Source: Gammaproteobacteria bacterium
GTDB taxonomy: Bacteria > Pseudomonadota > Gammaproteobacteria > Granulosicoccales > Granulosicoccaceae
Direction: 5' to 3'
Length of the DNA: 5,092 nt
Assembly: GCA_020444765.1 (NCBI GenBank)
Contig: JAGRHW010000270.1
Location: 1-5,092, forward strand
Below the pieces are notes generated by a model. It was not told the DNA's origin and ran no database searches. It was given only the letters and a program-made list of their open reading frames with translations. Shown here in pieces: positions 1-5,092 of the stretch (position 1 is its first letter; every line of letters begins with the position of its first letter). Position numbers and translations under genes: made by a program.

Positions 1-520
1 GTGCTCGTCCGATCTTATCGATTTTCATCAAGCGGTAACCGACGTAGGCGCGGGCGGAACGGACGATTTCAACCTGTAGCCGGCCGGCAAATTCCCACAG
101 CTTTTCCGTATCGCTGGCGCTGGTGATGCCCGGCGCGAAAAACCCTTCGACCACCACATCGACCGGATTCACTGGGTGCGGCAAAATATAAAAGCCCGCG
201 CGCGCGCCGATTGCCAGCGCGCCGACACTCTGGTCGATATCCAGATCGCCGCCATAGAGCTTGACCCCGGCGCCCAGCGAATAATAATTCTCCTCGTATT
301 TGCCCGGCCCCAGCGCCATAATCGAACCGTAGAAGACCAGATCATCCAGGTCATTGAACAAGGCGCCGACGCTGATCTGCGAGTTGTTCACCGATGCTCC
401 GGGGGGATTGAACAGCAGGGCGAGATTTGCCGACTCGTTACTCAGAGCCAGGTCCAGTCCGGCAGCGAAGCTTGTCGATGAGCAAAACAGGAGAACCAGA
501 GCCGCGAGGGTTTTCTTCAT
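1..520 (-). CDS. YfaZ-family outer-membrane protein, 3' end cut by window edge
   Basis: The gene begins at the ATG at 520-518 and runs off the left edge; 173 codons are visible with no stop. Residues 1-19 are a clear signal peptide: MKK, a hydrophobic run, then SFA before Ala20, so the product is exported. The mature part has alternating short strands rich in Gly, Tyr and Phe (for example YYSLGAGVKLYGGDLD at 79-94 and ARAYVGYRLMKID at 156-168), as expected of a small beta-barrel. The order 'GAGVKLYGGDLD', 'VGALAIGARAGFYI', 'EGFFAPG', 'FAGRLQVEI', 'AYVGYR' resembles the YfaZ family (PF07437) as I remember it, whose members are about 180 residues, so little is probably missing. The molecular role of YfaZ proteins is not established. 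A weak AAGAGA lies just upstream as ribosome site. The gene diverges from amgK. Family assignment is by eye; a different small barrel family is the main alternative. Confidence 0.75.
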   Translation of the reverse strand, partial: MKKTLAALVLLFCSSTSFAAGLDLALSNESANLALLFNPPGASVNNSQISVGALFNDLDDLVFYGSIMALGPGKYEENYYSLGAGVKLYGGDLDIDQSVGALAIGARAGFYILPHPVNPVDVVVEGFFAPGITSASDTEKLWEFAGRLQVEIVRSARAYVGYRLMKIDKIGRA

Positions 521-571
521 GTGAATCTCTTATTAATCAATTTGTTGGAAAACACTTTTACTTCGTAGTTT

Positions 572-601
572 AGTTTATTCCCAGCAATGCGCACAGTTCA
601 A
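572..601 (-). promoter_or_regulatory. Candidate sigma-70 promoter of the YfaZ-like gene
   Basis: On the minus strand, TTGAAC (601-596, four of six matches to the -35 consensus) and TAAACT (577-572, four of six to the -10) are separated by 18 bases. This would give a leader of about 45 bases before the ATG at 520. Both hexamers are imperfect, so this is a proposal only. The same stretch must also hold the amgK promoter on the plus strand, for which I see only poorer matches, such as GATACT at 622-627. Confidence 0.3.
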
Positions 602-668
602 GGTAAAAAAACGCCGCTTTTGATACTAAACTGACAGATTGACTTTGCCGATCGCTGCACACAAACAC

Positions 669-1658
669 ATGACCCATGAAGACGCGCGCCTCAAACAACT
701 GAAGCGCTGGATTTTTGACTGCGGATTCAACGCCGATTCCCTGCAGCCGGCTTCCGCCGACGCAAGTTTCCGGCGCTATTTCAGACTCGCCGATGGCGAC
801 AGCAGCTGGATCGTCATGGACTCGCCTCCCGAACACAACGACAACCAGCCGTTTCTGGCCATCAGCCGCCGTCTGGAAAACGCCGGCATCAACGCCCCGG
901 TCGTCGAGCGACACGATCTGCAGGCGGGTTTTATTCTCCTTGGCGATCTCGGCTCGCGCCACTATCTGGATGTACTCGACCAGAGCAATGCCGCCGCCCT
1001 GTATGCGGACGCCATCCGGACCATTGTCGACATGCAAAGCCGGGTGGACACTGACGGACTTGCATTATATGACGAACAGGCCTTGCGCGCGGAAATGCAG
1101 TTGTTTCCGGAGTGGTTTGTCGGCACCTATAAAGGCCTCAGCCTGAACCGGCGGCAGCAGGACTGTCTGGAAGCGACGTTTGCGCTCTGTGTGTCGTCCG
1201 CGCTCGAACAACCGGCCGCCTTCGTGCATCGCGATTATCATTCACGCAATCTCATGTATCTGGAACAACGCAACCCCGGCGTGCTGGATTTTCAGGATGC
1301 CGTGCGCGGCCCGCTGACCTACGATATCGTTTCCCTGCTGAAAGACTGTTATATCAGCTGGCCGGAAGAATTCGTCTATTCCCTGCTGGAAGATTTTCGC
1401 CGGCAATTGGTCCGGGAACAAGGTATCGCCGCGGACCGGCAGACCTTCGAGCGCTGGTTCGATCTGATGGGTCTGCAGCGACATCTGAAGGTTCTGGGGA
1501 TTTTTTGCCGGCTTAATTTTCGCGACGGCAAACCGGCTTATATGAACGATTTGCCGCTGGTTTTCCGCTACGTCGAGCGTGTATGCCGAAAATACCCGGC
1601 GCTTGCGGAGTTTCACCAGCTGCTGGACGAAATCGGCGCAAACGAGGGATTATCGTGA
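669..1658 (+). CDS. amgK: N-acetylmuramate/N-acetylglucosamine anomeric kinase AmgK
   Basis: A 329-residue cytoplasmic sugar kinase of the aminoglycoside phosphotransferase fold. AmgK phosphorylates MurNAc and GlcNAc at C1 with ATP in the peptidoglycan recycling route of Pseudomonas-type bacteria. The catalytic loop HRDYHSRN is at residues 187-194 with catalytic Asp189, and the metal-binding LDFQDAVRGPLTYD at 206-219. The N-terminal lobe has 'ASFRRYFRL' (32-40) and the 'ILLGDLGSRHYLD' hinge region (89-101). Identification rests on these motifs and on the overlapping murU, the classic partner. I chose the ATG at 669 because the protein then begins MTHEDARLKQL, close to how family members start. 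An in-frame TTG at 639 would add ten residues (339 in total). Neither start has a recognisable Shine-Dalgarno sequence. The stop overlaps the murU start by four bases, implying coupled translation. No key residue is missing. Confidence 0.92.
   Translation: MTHEDARLKQLKRWIFDCGFNADSLQPASADASFRRYFRLADGDSSWIVMDSPPEHNDNQPFLAISRRLENAGINAPVVERHDLQAGFILLGDLGSRHYLDVLDQSNAAALYADAIRTIVDMQSRVDTDGLALYDEQALRAEMQLFPEWFVGTYKGLSLNRRQQDCLEATFALCVSSALEQPAAFVHRDYHSRNLMYLEQRNPGVLDFQDAVRGPLTYDIVSLLKDCYISWPEEFVYSLLEDFRRQLVREQGIAADRQTFERWFDLMGLQRHLKVLGIFCRLNFRDGKPAYMNDLPLVFRYVERVCRKYPALAEFHQLLDEIGANEGLS
1644..1649 (+). promoter_or_regulatory. Ribosome binding site that fixes the murU start
   Basis: GAGGGA lies within the last codons of amgK, five bases before the GTG at 1655. 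It singles out that GTG from the upstream in-frame ATG at 1583, which would add 24 unrelated residues before the nucleotidyltransferase signature. The next in-frame ATG (1664) is too far inside the conserved N terminus. Confidence 0.7.
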
Positions 1659-2323
1659 AAGCCATGATACTGGCCGCAGGTCGCGGAGAACGCATGCGGC
1701 CCCTGAGCGACACCTGCCCGAAACCCTTACTGCAAGCCGGGCCCAACAGGCTGATCGAATATCATATTTTCGCACTGAAAAAAGCCGGGGTCAGCGAGCT
1801 GGTTATCAACACCGGCTGGCTGGCCGACATGATTCACCAGGAGATCGGCGATGGCGCGGATTACGGTCTGCGCATCCGCTATTCCGACGAAGGCTATCCC
1901 GCACTGGAAACCGCCGGCGGCATCGTAAACGCCCTGCCATTGCTCGGCGATGAGCCGTTTATTGTCGTCAACGGCGATATTTTTACCGATTTTGACTTTT
2001 CCCGCCTGCATCTCGCGCCGGACGATCTCGGCCACCTGGTGCTGATCCCGAATCCGCCGCATCATCCGCACGGCGATTTTGGTCTGCACGGCCATCGGGT
2101 CACCGGTAATCCCGAACGCAGCTGGACCTTCAGTGGCGTCGCGCTTTACCGCCCGTCACTGTTCAGCGGGCTGGCGCCCGGCCGCCGGCCGCTGAAGCCG
2201 GTGCTGGACGAGGCCATCGGCAATGACCGGCTCAGTGGCGAGATTCATCTTGGCCGCTGGTATGATGTCGGCACGCCCGAGCGGCTGGAGGAACTCGACC
2301 AGCGCCTGGCCGATCATGTCTGA
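1655..2323 (+). CDS. murU: N-acetylmuramate alpha-1-phosphate uridylyltransferase MurU
   Basis: A 222-residue cytoplasmic nucleotidyltransferase. MurU uses UTP to turn MurNAc alpha-1-phosphate, made by AmgK, into UDP-MurNAc and pyrophosphate. This lets recycled MurNAc re-enter wall synthesis without the MurA/MurB steps, the basis of intrinsic fosfomycin tolerance in Pseudomonas. The nucleotide-binding signature LAAGRGERMRPLS is at residues 6-18, followed by CPKPLL with the conserved Lys23. 'ETAGGIVNALPLLG' is at 85-98, 'NGDIFTDFDF' with metal-binding Asp108 at 106-115, and 'WYDVGTPERL' with Asp204 at 202-211. Length and motifs match Pseudomonas MurU closely and no residue looks lost. The GTG start overlaps the amgK stop and has its own GAGGGA ribosome site. 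The gene ends flush against upp on the opposite strand. A generic sugar-1-phosphate nucleotidyltransferase is the alternative, but the amgK partnership argues strongly for MurU. Confidence 0.92.
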   Translation: MKAMILAAGRGERMRPLSDTCPKPLLQAGPNRLIEYHIFALKKAGVSELVINTGWLADMIHQEIGDGADYGLRIRYSDEGYPALETAGGIVNALPLLGDEPFIVVNGDIFTDFDFSRLHLAPDDLGHLVLIPNPPHHPHGDFGLHGHRVTGNPERSWTFSGVALYRPSLFSGLAPGRRPLKPVLDEAIGNDRLSGEIHLGRWYDVGTPERLEELDQRLADHV

Positions 2324-2956
2324 TCATTTGGTGCCGTAAATCCGGTCCCCGGCGTCACCAAGGCCCGGTACGATATAGCTGTGATCGTTCAGATGATCGT
2401 CGATCGCCGCGGTATAGATATGCACATCCGGATGCGCGGCGGAAAACGCCGCGATGCCTTCCGGCGCGGCAAGCAGACAGACAAAGCGGATATCCTTCGC
2501 GCCGCCTTCCTTCAGGCGGGTGATCGCCGCGATCGAGGAGTTGGCGGTCGCCAGCATCGGGTCGACCGCGATCACCAGCCGCTGATCCAGGGAATGCGGC
2601 ATCTTGTAATAATATTCGACAGCTTCAAGCGTTTGCGGGTCGCGATACAAACCGATATGCCCGACCCGGGCCGAGGGAATCAGGTCGAGCATACCGTCAA
2701 GCAAGCCGTTGCCGGCCCGCAGAATCGACACGAAGCAAAGTTTTTTGCCCTTGAGTACCGGGGCCTGCATTTTCACCAGCGGCGTTTCTATGTCGCGCAT
2801 TTCCAGCGGCAGATCGCGCGTCACTTCGTAGGCCAGTAGGTGGCTCAACTCTCTGAGCAGGCCGCGAAACTTGGAGGAGGACGTCTCCTTTTTACGCATC
2901 AGTGTCAGTTTGTGCTGGATCAGCGGATGTTCGATAAGGGATACCTGGTCTGACAT
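2324..2956 (-). CDS. upp: Uracil phosphoribosyltransferase
   Basis: A 210-residue cytoplasmic enzyme that makes UMP from uracil and PRPP in pyrimidine salvage; E. coli Upp has 208 residues. Conserved blocks are '[32 protein letters not shown]' split across 76-107, the PRPP-binding '[11 protein letters not shown]' at 131-141, 'LLAAPEGI' at 161-168, and the C-terminal uracil-binding '[17 protein letters not shown]' at 194-210. The PRPP loop reads ATANS where E. coli has ATGGS, an unusual substitution discussed in the findings. '[14 protein letters not shown]' and 'YRDP' recall a non-enterobacterial Upp subgroup. The ATG at 2956-2954 has a weak AGAGAA ribosome site upstream. The gene is probably transcribed alone from the promoter at 3002-3030 and is insulated from the lipoprotein operon by the terminator at 3055-3084. 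Its stop codon abuts that of murU. Confidence 0.96.
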   Translation of the reverse strand: MSDQVSLIEHPLIQHKLTLMRKKETSSSKFRGLLRELSHLLAYEVTRDLPLEMRDIETPLVKMQAPVLKGKKLCFVSILRAGNGLLDGMLDLIPSARVGHIGLYRDPQTLEAVEYYYKMPHSLDQRLVIAVDPMLATANSSIAAITRLKEGGAKDIRFVCLLAAPEGIAAFSAAHPDVHIYTAAIDDHLNDHSYIVPGLGDAGDRIYGTK

Positions 2957-2983
2957 ACGGATTCTCTATTGAATTGGATTGAT

Positions 2984-3008
2984 CGATAAAGGCATCCGTC
3001 GTTTATCG
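2984..3008. repeat. Inverted repeat across the upp -10 and start region
   Basis: CGATAAA (2984-2990) and TTTATCG (3002-3008) are perfect 7-base inverted arms around an 11-base centre. One arm covers the proposed -10 hexamer and the predicted transcription start falls between the arms. This could be an operator, or chance, because the -10 hexamer itself supplies most of one arm. Confidence 0.35.
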
Positions 3009-3030
3009 CACAGATCAAATTCACGGTCAA
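3002..3030 (-). promoter_or_regulatory. Sigma-70 promoter of upp
   Basis: On the minus strand, TTGACC (3030-3025, five of six -35 matches) and GATAAA (3007-3002, four of six -10 matches) are exactly 17 bases apart. Initiation near 2995 would give a leader of about 40 bases. It lies between the preceding operon's terminator and the upp start, where a promoter is expected. This is the best promoter match I found in the window. Confidence 0.6.
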
Positions 3031-3054
3031 AGAATCGCGCCGCTGAAACGGGAC

Positions 3055-3084
3055 AAAAAAAACCCGGCCGGAGCCGGGTTTTTT
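3055..3084 (-). terminator. Intrinsic terminator of the lipoprotein operon
   Basis: Read on the minus strand, six A (3084-3079), the stem CCCGGC (3078-3073), loop UCCG (3072-3069), the stem GCCGGG (3068-3063), then eight U (3062-3055). The stem is six G-C pairs, extendable by six A-U pairs. The loop with its closing C-G pair fits the stable UNCG tetraloop class. It starts about 20 bases after the stop of the OmpA-like gene and ends before the upp promoter. The plus strand also shows six T after the stem, so it could work in both directions, but no plus-strand gene runs into it nearby. Confidence 0.92.
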
Positions 3085-3103
3085 CATTTTACCGAGAGGT
3101 CTT

Positions 3104-3961
3104 CTAGTTTGAGGTAAAACTCAGTTGATGCTGACCGCTGTTGGCGGTGGGCTCATTTTCGAAAATGATTTCCACCCGGCGGTTCTGCATGCGACCAACA
3201 CTGGTATCGTTGCTGGCAACCGGAATCGCTTCACCCAGACCGCGGGTAACGATACGGTTGGCCTCGACACCTTTCAAAACCAGCGCCATTTGCACCGCTT
3301 CGGCGCGACGTGCGGACAGGTTCTGGTTGTAGCCTTCGTCACCGGTGCTGTCGGTATGGCCTTCGATGACCACCTTCTTGTCCGGATATTCGTTCATAAA
3401 CTGCGCAACCTTGGCAAGCTTCGCCTCGGAACCGGGCTTCAGCGTCGCCTGGTTGAGATCGAACAGCACATCGCCCAGCGTCAGCACCATACCGCGATCG
3501 GTTTGAGTCGCCTGCAATTCAGCCATCTGCTTTTGCAGTTCGGCGGCTTTTCGCGCCATCTCTTCGGCATGCAGACGGGCCCGCTCGATTTCACCGGCGC
3601 GGACATCGAGCTGAGCCTGCTGGCGCTCGATTTTCATGGCCTTGAGTTTTTCGGTGTTGTCGATGGTCAGCGCCCGATGCTCGGCAATCGCAACCTGCTG
3701 ATCAGCGATATAGGCATAATGCTCGACGATATTTTTCTTCTCGCCTTTTTCCCAGGCTTTCTCGGCCCGGTTAAGGGATTTTTTCGCATCATCCAGTTCG
3801 ATGGCCGCGTTCTTGGCGACGGTCGGGTCGGAATTCGCCCGGGTGTAGGCCGAGCGGGCATCCTCGAGCTGGCCGATTTTATCCGGCGTGCCGGCACAGC
3901 CGCTGGCCAGAATACCGGCGGAAACCAGCAGCGACCATTTCATAGTATTATTCAGTTTCAT
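3104..3961 (-). CDS. OmpA-family lipoprotein with N-terminal DUF4398-like region
   Basis: A 285-residue lipoprotein predicted to sit in the outer membrane and bind peptidoglycan. The signal peptide ends in the lipobox LASGC with lipidated Cys22; Ala23 after it favours Lol sorting to the outer membrane. Residues about 35-96 resemble DUF4398 (helical, Ala/Glu/Lys-rich, 'AAIELDDAKKSLNRAEKAW'). Residues about 104-153 look like a coiled coil ('EIERARLHAEEMARKAAEL'). Residues about 158-268 are a canonical OmpA-like domain: 'LTLGDVLFDLNQATL', 'IEGHTDSTGDEGYNQNLSARRAEAV' across 199-223, and 'NRRVEI' at 260-265. Asp204 and Arg219 match the residues of E. coli OmpA (D271, R286) that hold diaminopimelate. 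A polar tail of about 17 residues follows. A strong GGAGG at 3970-3966 fixes the ATG at 3961. It is the second gene of a likely operon and is followed by a terminator. It is not Pal: the layout differs and no tol genes are nearby. Confidence 0.93.
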   Translation of the reverse strand: MKLNNTMKWSLLVSAGILASGCAGTPDKIGQLEDARSAYTRANSDPTVAKNAAIELDDAKKSLNRAEKAWEKGEKKNIVEHYAYIADQQVAIAEHRALTIDNTEKLKAMKIERQQAQLDVRAGEIERARLHAEEMARKAAELQKQMAELQATQTDRGMVLTLGDVLFDLNQATLKPGSEAKLAKVAQFMNEYPDKKVVIEGHTDSTGDEGYNQNLSARRAEAVQMALVLKGVEANRIVTRGLGEAIPVASNDTSVGRMQNRRVEIIFENEPTANSGQHQLSFTSN

Positions 3962-3975
3962 GATACCTCCAGATA

Positions 3976-3985
3976 CCTGTACAGG
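3976..3985. repeat. 10-base perfect palindrome upstream of the OmpA-like gene
   Basis: CCTGTACAGG sits six bases beyond the GGAGG ribosome site, in the 68-base gap between the two lipoprotein genes. A second perfect 10-base palindrome, GGAAATTTCC, lies at 4021-4030, at the upstream gene's stop codon. The mRNA also repeats AGGTATC twice (3978-3972 and 3968-3962). No function can be assigned; protein binding or chance are both possible. Confidence 0.3.
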
Positions 3986-4029
3986 CTTGCAATAATAAGA
4001 AATCAGCTGCCTTGAGCGCGGGAAATTTC

Positions 4030-4374
4030 CTAGCGCATTAGGTCTATACTTTCTCGCAGTTCCTGCAAGGCCAGTTTTGATTTTTCGGAATAGCTCTTCG
4101 ACGCAGCCAGCTTGGCATCGACTTCAGCCTGCTCGGCCAGCCGCTTGGCTTCTTCATATTCCTCTTCGTGCATGGCTTCTTTTGCCATGTCCATTTTCTC
4201 GTTGGCCCGGCGCAATTCCAGCGGTGCGTATTCACGCGCACCGGCAAGCTCGGCGTCTTTTACCGCAGAATCCGACAGAGCCATTTCTGTTTTCGGCGCG
4301 GGAATGCTCGAGCAGGCCGCCATGCTCAGGGCGATCAGCGCCACGGCGCTTGATTTGATCAACATTTTGTTCAT
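4030..4374 (-). CDS. Small DUF4398-domain lipoprotein
   Basis: A 114-residue lipoprotein. The signal peptide ends in SMAAC with lipidated Cys21; Ser22 and Ser23 after it favour outer-membrane localisation. The mature part is almost wholly charged helix: 'AREYAPLELRRANEKMDMAKEAM' spans 46-68 and 'EYEEAKRLAEQAEVDAKLA' 72-90, a pattern I recognise from DUF4398 (PF14346). A second helix runs to the C terminus. The biochemical function of DUF4398 is unknown. The ATG at 4374 has GGAAGG a few bases upstream; the in-frame ATG three codons later is less well placed. The gene precedes the OmpA-like lipoprotein, which carries a similar region, by 68 bases on the same strand. I infer co-transcription and a joint role in envelope anchoring, perhaps by helix-helix contact. 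Confidence 0.85.
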   Translation of the reverse strand: MNKMLIKSSAVALIALSMAACSSIPAPKTEMALSDSAVKDAELAGAREYAPLELRRANEKMDMAKEAMHEEEYEEAKRLAEQAEVDAKLAASKSYSEKSKLALQELRESIDLMR

Positions 4375-4752
4375 ATGCCTTCCAACCTCAACAACTAGTT
4401 TTTCCAGACGGGTGAATTGAAGCGGACATACTGCGGGGTCTTGGGCAGCACGAGTCCTGAAAGAGTTATCGGCAGAATTCCGCCGTCTGGAGGGAGGTTT
4501 TCATTACTGCGCCTTAATCAGCCGCGGGTAAATCCGGGCTGATCGCCGGCACGCCGGCCTGGATGTCGATGGATGACTGGCAAGATTTAACGATAAATCA
4601 AGAATTTGTGATCCATGTATTCTGAATTTTGTAAATTACGGAGAAATTGCGCAGGCGCGCGAAAAAAATTTTTAATTTTTTGTTTGGTGGCGGTTTTGTG
4701 AAGGACTTCCCGTCAAGAATTTCCCTTGCACGTCGCCAACAAACGGTTGGCT
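4375..4752. other. Gene-free stretch between argS and the lipoprotein operon
   Basis: I find no credible gene in these 378 bases on either strand; open frames are short or shadow neighbouring genes. On the minus strand it forms the argS trailer and the leader of the lipoprotein operon. It holds a short inverted repeat right after the argS stop (4735-4751, arms GCCAAC/GTTGGC, no T-run), an A/T block at 4662-4681, and a GC-rich doublet of hairpins at 4517-4558. It also holds a distant 9-base inverted pair (4403-4411 with 4483-4491). I found no convincing sigma-70 promoter pair and no classical intrinsic terminator, so how argS ends and where the lipoprotein operon starts remain open. Confidence 0.6.
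4517..4558 (-). repeat. Two adjacent GC-rich hairpins in the lipoprotein operon leader
   Basis: ATCAGCC (4517-4523) pairs with GGCTGAT (4537-4543). Inner CGG/CCG pairing (4525-4527 with 4534-4536) lengthens the stem to ten pairs with one bulge. Directly beside it, GCCGGC is repeated at 4545-4550 and 4553-4558, self-complementary and two bases apart. No T-run follows on either strand, so it is not a standard intrinsic terminator. A Rho-related end for argS or a structured leader is possible. Confidence 0.4.
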
Positions 4753-5092
4753 CTACATACGCTCAACGGTTTTTATGCCGAGCAGGCCCAGACCGGTTTT
4801 AAGCGTCCGCGCGGTCACCCAGGCCAGATTGAGGCGACTGTTTCTTTCCGCTTCCTGCGGATTGTTGAGTATCGGGCAGGCCTCGTAAAAACTCGAAAAC
4901 AGTCCGGCCAGCTCAAACAGATAATGACAGAGAATATTCGGCAACCCCTTATCGGCAACGCCTTGCAGAACTTCCGGAAACTGCAACAGCTTGCCGGCCA
5001 GCTCCAGTTCTTTTTCATCTTCCAGCAGCACCTCGCCGCCGAGCGTGTCCGGATCGATGCCGCCACGATTGAACAGGCTGACGACCCGCGTA
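4753..5092 (-). CDS. argS: Arginyl-tRNA synthetase, C-terminal 112 residues (5' end outside window)
   Basis: The last 112 codons are visible, ending in TAG at 4755-4753. The enzyme charges tRNA-Arg with arginine in the cytoplasm. What is seen is the C-terminal part of the all-helical anticodon-binding (DALR) domain. Diagnostic blocks are 'TRVVSLFNRGG' at the start, 'HYLFELAGLFSSFYEACPIL' around visible residues 56-75, 'SRLNLAWVTARTLKTGLGLLGI' near the end, and the terminal 'VERM', the usual end of bacterial ArgS. The HIGH-type catalytic signature lies outside the window, so catalytic completeness cannot be judged. Reading is open to the right edge with no frameshift. A GTG at 5031 inside the frame is an internal valine, not a start. 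The nearest downstream gene is the DUF4398 lipoprotein gene, 378 bases away. Confidence 0.95.
   Translation of the reverse strand, partial: TRVVSLFNRGGIDPDTLGGEVLLEDEKELELAGKLLQFPEVLQGVADKGLPNILCHYLFELAGLFSSFYEACPILNNPQEAERNSRLNLAWVTARTLKTGLGLLGIKTVERM

Noticed and set aside
176..481. Plus-strand open frame of 101 codons opposite the YfaZ-like gene
   Set aside because: It is antisense to a gene with a clear signal peptide and barrel pattern, has no ribosome site, and its product resembles nothing I know.
570..1037. Minus-strand open frame of 155 codons opposite amgK
   Set aside because: Overlaps conserved AmgK codons; no start signal and no recognisable domain.
2381..2839. Plus-strand open frame of 152 codons opposite upp
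   Set aside because: Antisense to a fully conserved enzyme; the Arg/His-rich composition is typical of a shadow frame.
3125..4015. Plus-strand open frame of 296 codons opposite the OmpA-like gene
   Set aside because: It is a long shadow of a gene with unmistakable OmpA motifs and lipobox; its own translation shows no domain.
4403..4491. Nine-base inverted pair TCCAGACGG/CCGTCTGGA as a leader switch
   Set aside because: A match of this length somewhere within 378 bases has a rough chance of one in four, and the arms are 71 bases apart; I kept it only as a note.
4662..4681. A/T block as an UP element or promoter for the lipoprotein operon
   Set aside because: No -35/-10 pair with acceptable spacing follows it on the minus strand.
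4735..4751. Inverted repeat after argS as an intrinsic terminator
   Set aside because: The stem is only six pairs and is followed on the minus strand by GACGTGC, not a T-run.

Overview
The window reads as an ordinary stretch of chromosome from a gammaproteobacterium of moderately high GC content. The evidence is an amgK-murU cell-wall recycling pair, Lol-type outer-membrane lipoproteins, a YfaZ-family barrel protein and a bacterial argS. I cannot name a genus from the sequence. Six coding regions are supported: four complete, and two cut by the window edges (a YfaZ-like gene on the left, argS on the right). I see no mobile element, CRISPR array, tRNA or rRNA, and no convincing sign of recent transfer.

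Left block (1-2323): a partial YfaZ-family outer-membrane protein gene (minus strand) diverges from amgK (plus strand) across about 150 bases. amgK overlaps murU by four bases (GTGA), so the two are probably translated together. AmgK phosphorylates MurNAc (and GlcNAc) at the anomeric position, and MurU converts the 1-phosphate to UDP-sugar. Together they return recycled wall sugars to peptidoglycan synthesis without using the fosfomycin target MurA.

Middle (2324-3103): upp (uracil phosphoribosyltransferase, pyrimidine salvage) lies on the minus strand, tail to tail with murU and with no base between the two stop codons. It has a good sigma-70-like promoter. Just upstream of that promoter is a strong intrinsic terminator that ends the neighbouring lipoprotein operon.

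Right block (3104-4374): two minus-strand lipoprotein genes, 68 bases apart, form a probable operon. The first encodes a small free-standing DUF4398-like lipoprotein. The second encodes a DUF4398-like region, a coiled coil and an OmpA-like peptidoglycan-binding domain in one lipoprotein. Both probably act at the inner face of the outer membrane, tethering it to the wall. A 378-base stretch without a gene (4375-4752) separates them from the 3' end of argS (arginyl-tRNA synthetase), also on the minus strand.

The shared theme is the cell envelope: wall-sugar salvage, wall-anchored lipoproteins and an outer-membrane barrel, set among housekeeping genes. I did not find an evidently new biological system. 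The points most worth a second look are the altered PRPP loop in Upp, the paired DUF4398 lipoproteins, the inverted repeat at the upp promoter and the structured gap upstream of the lipoprotein operon.
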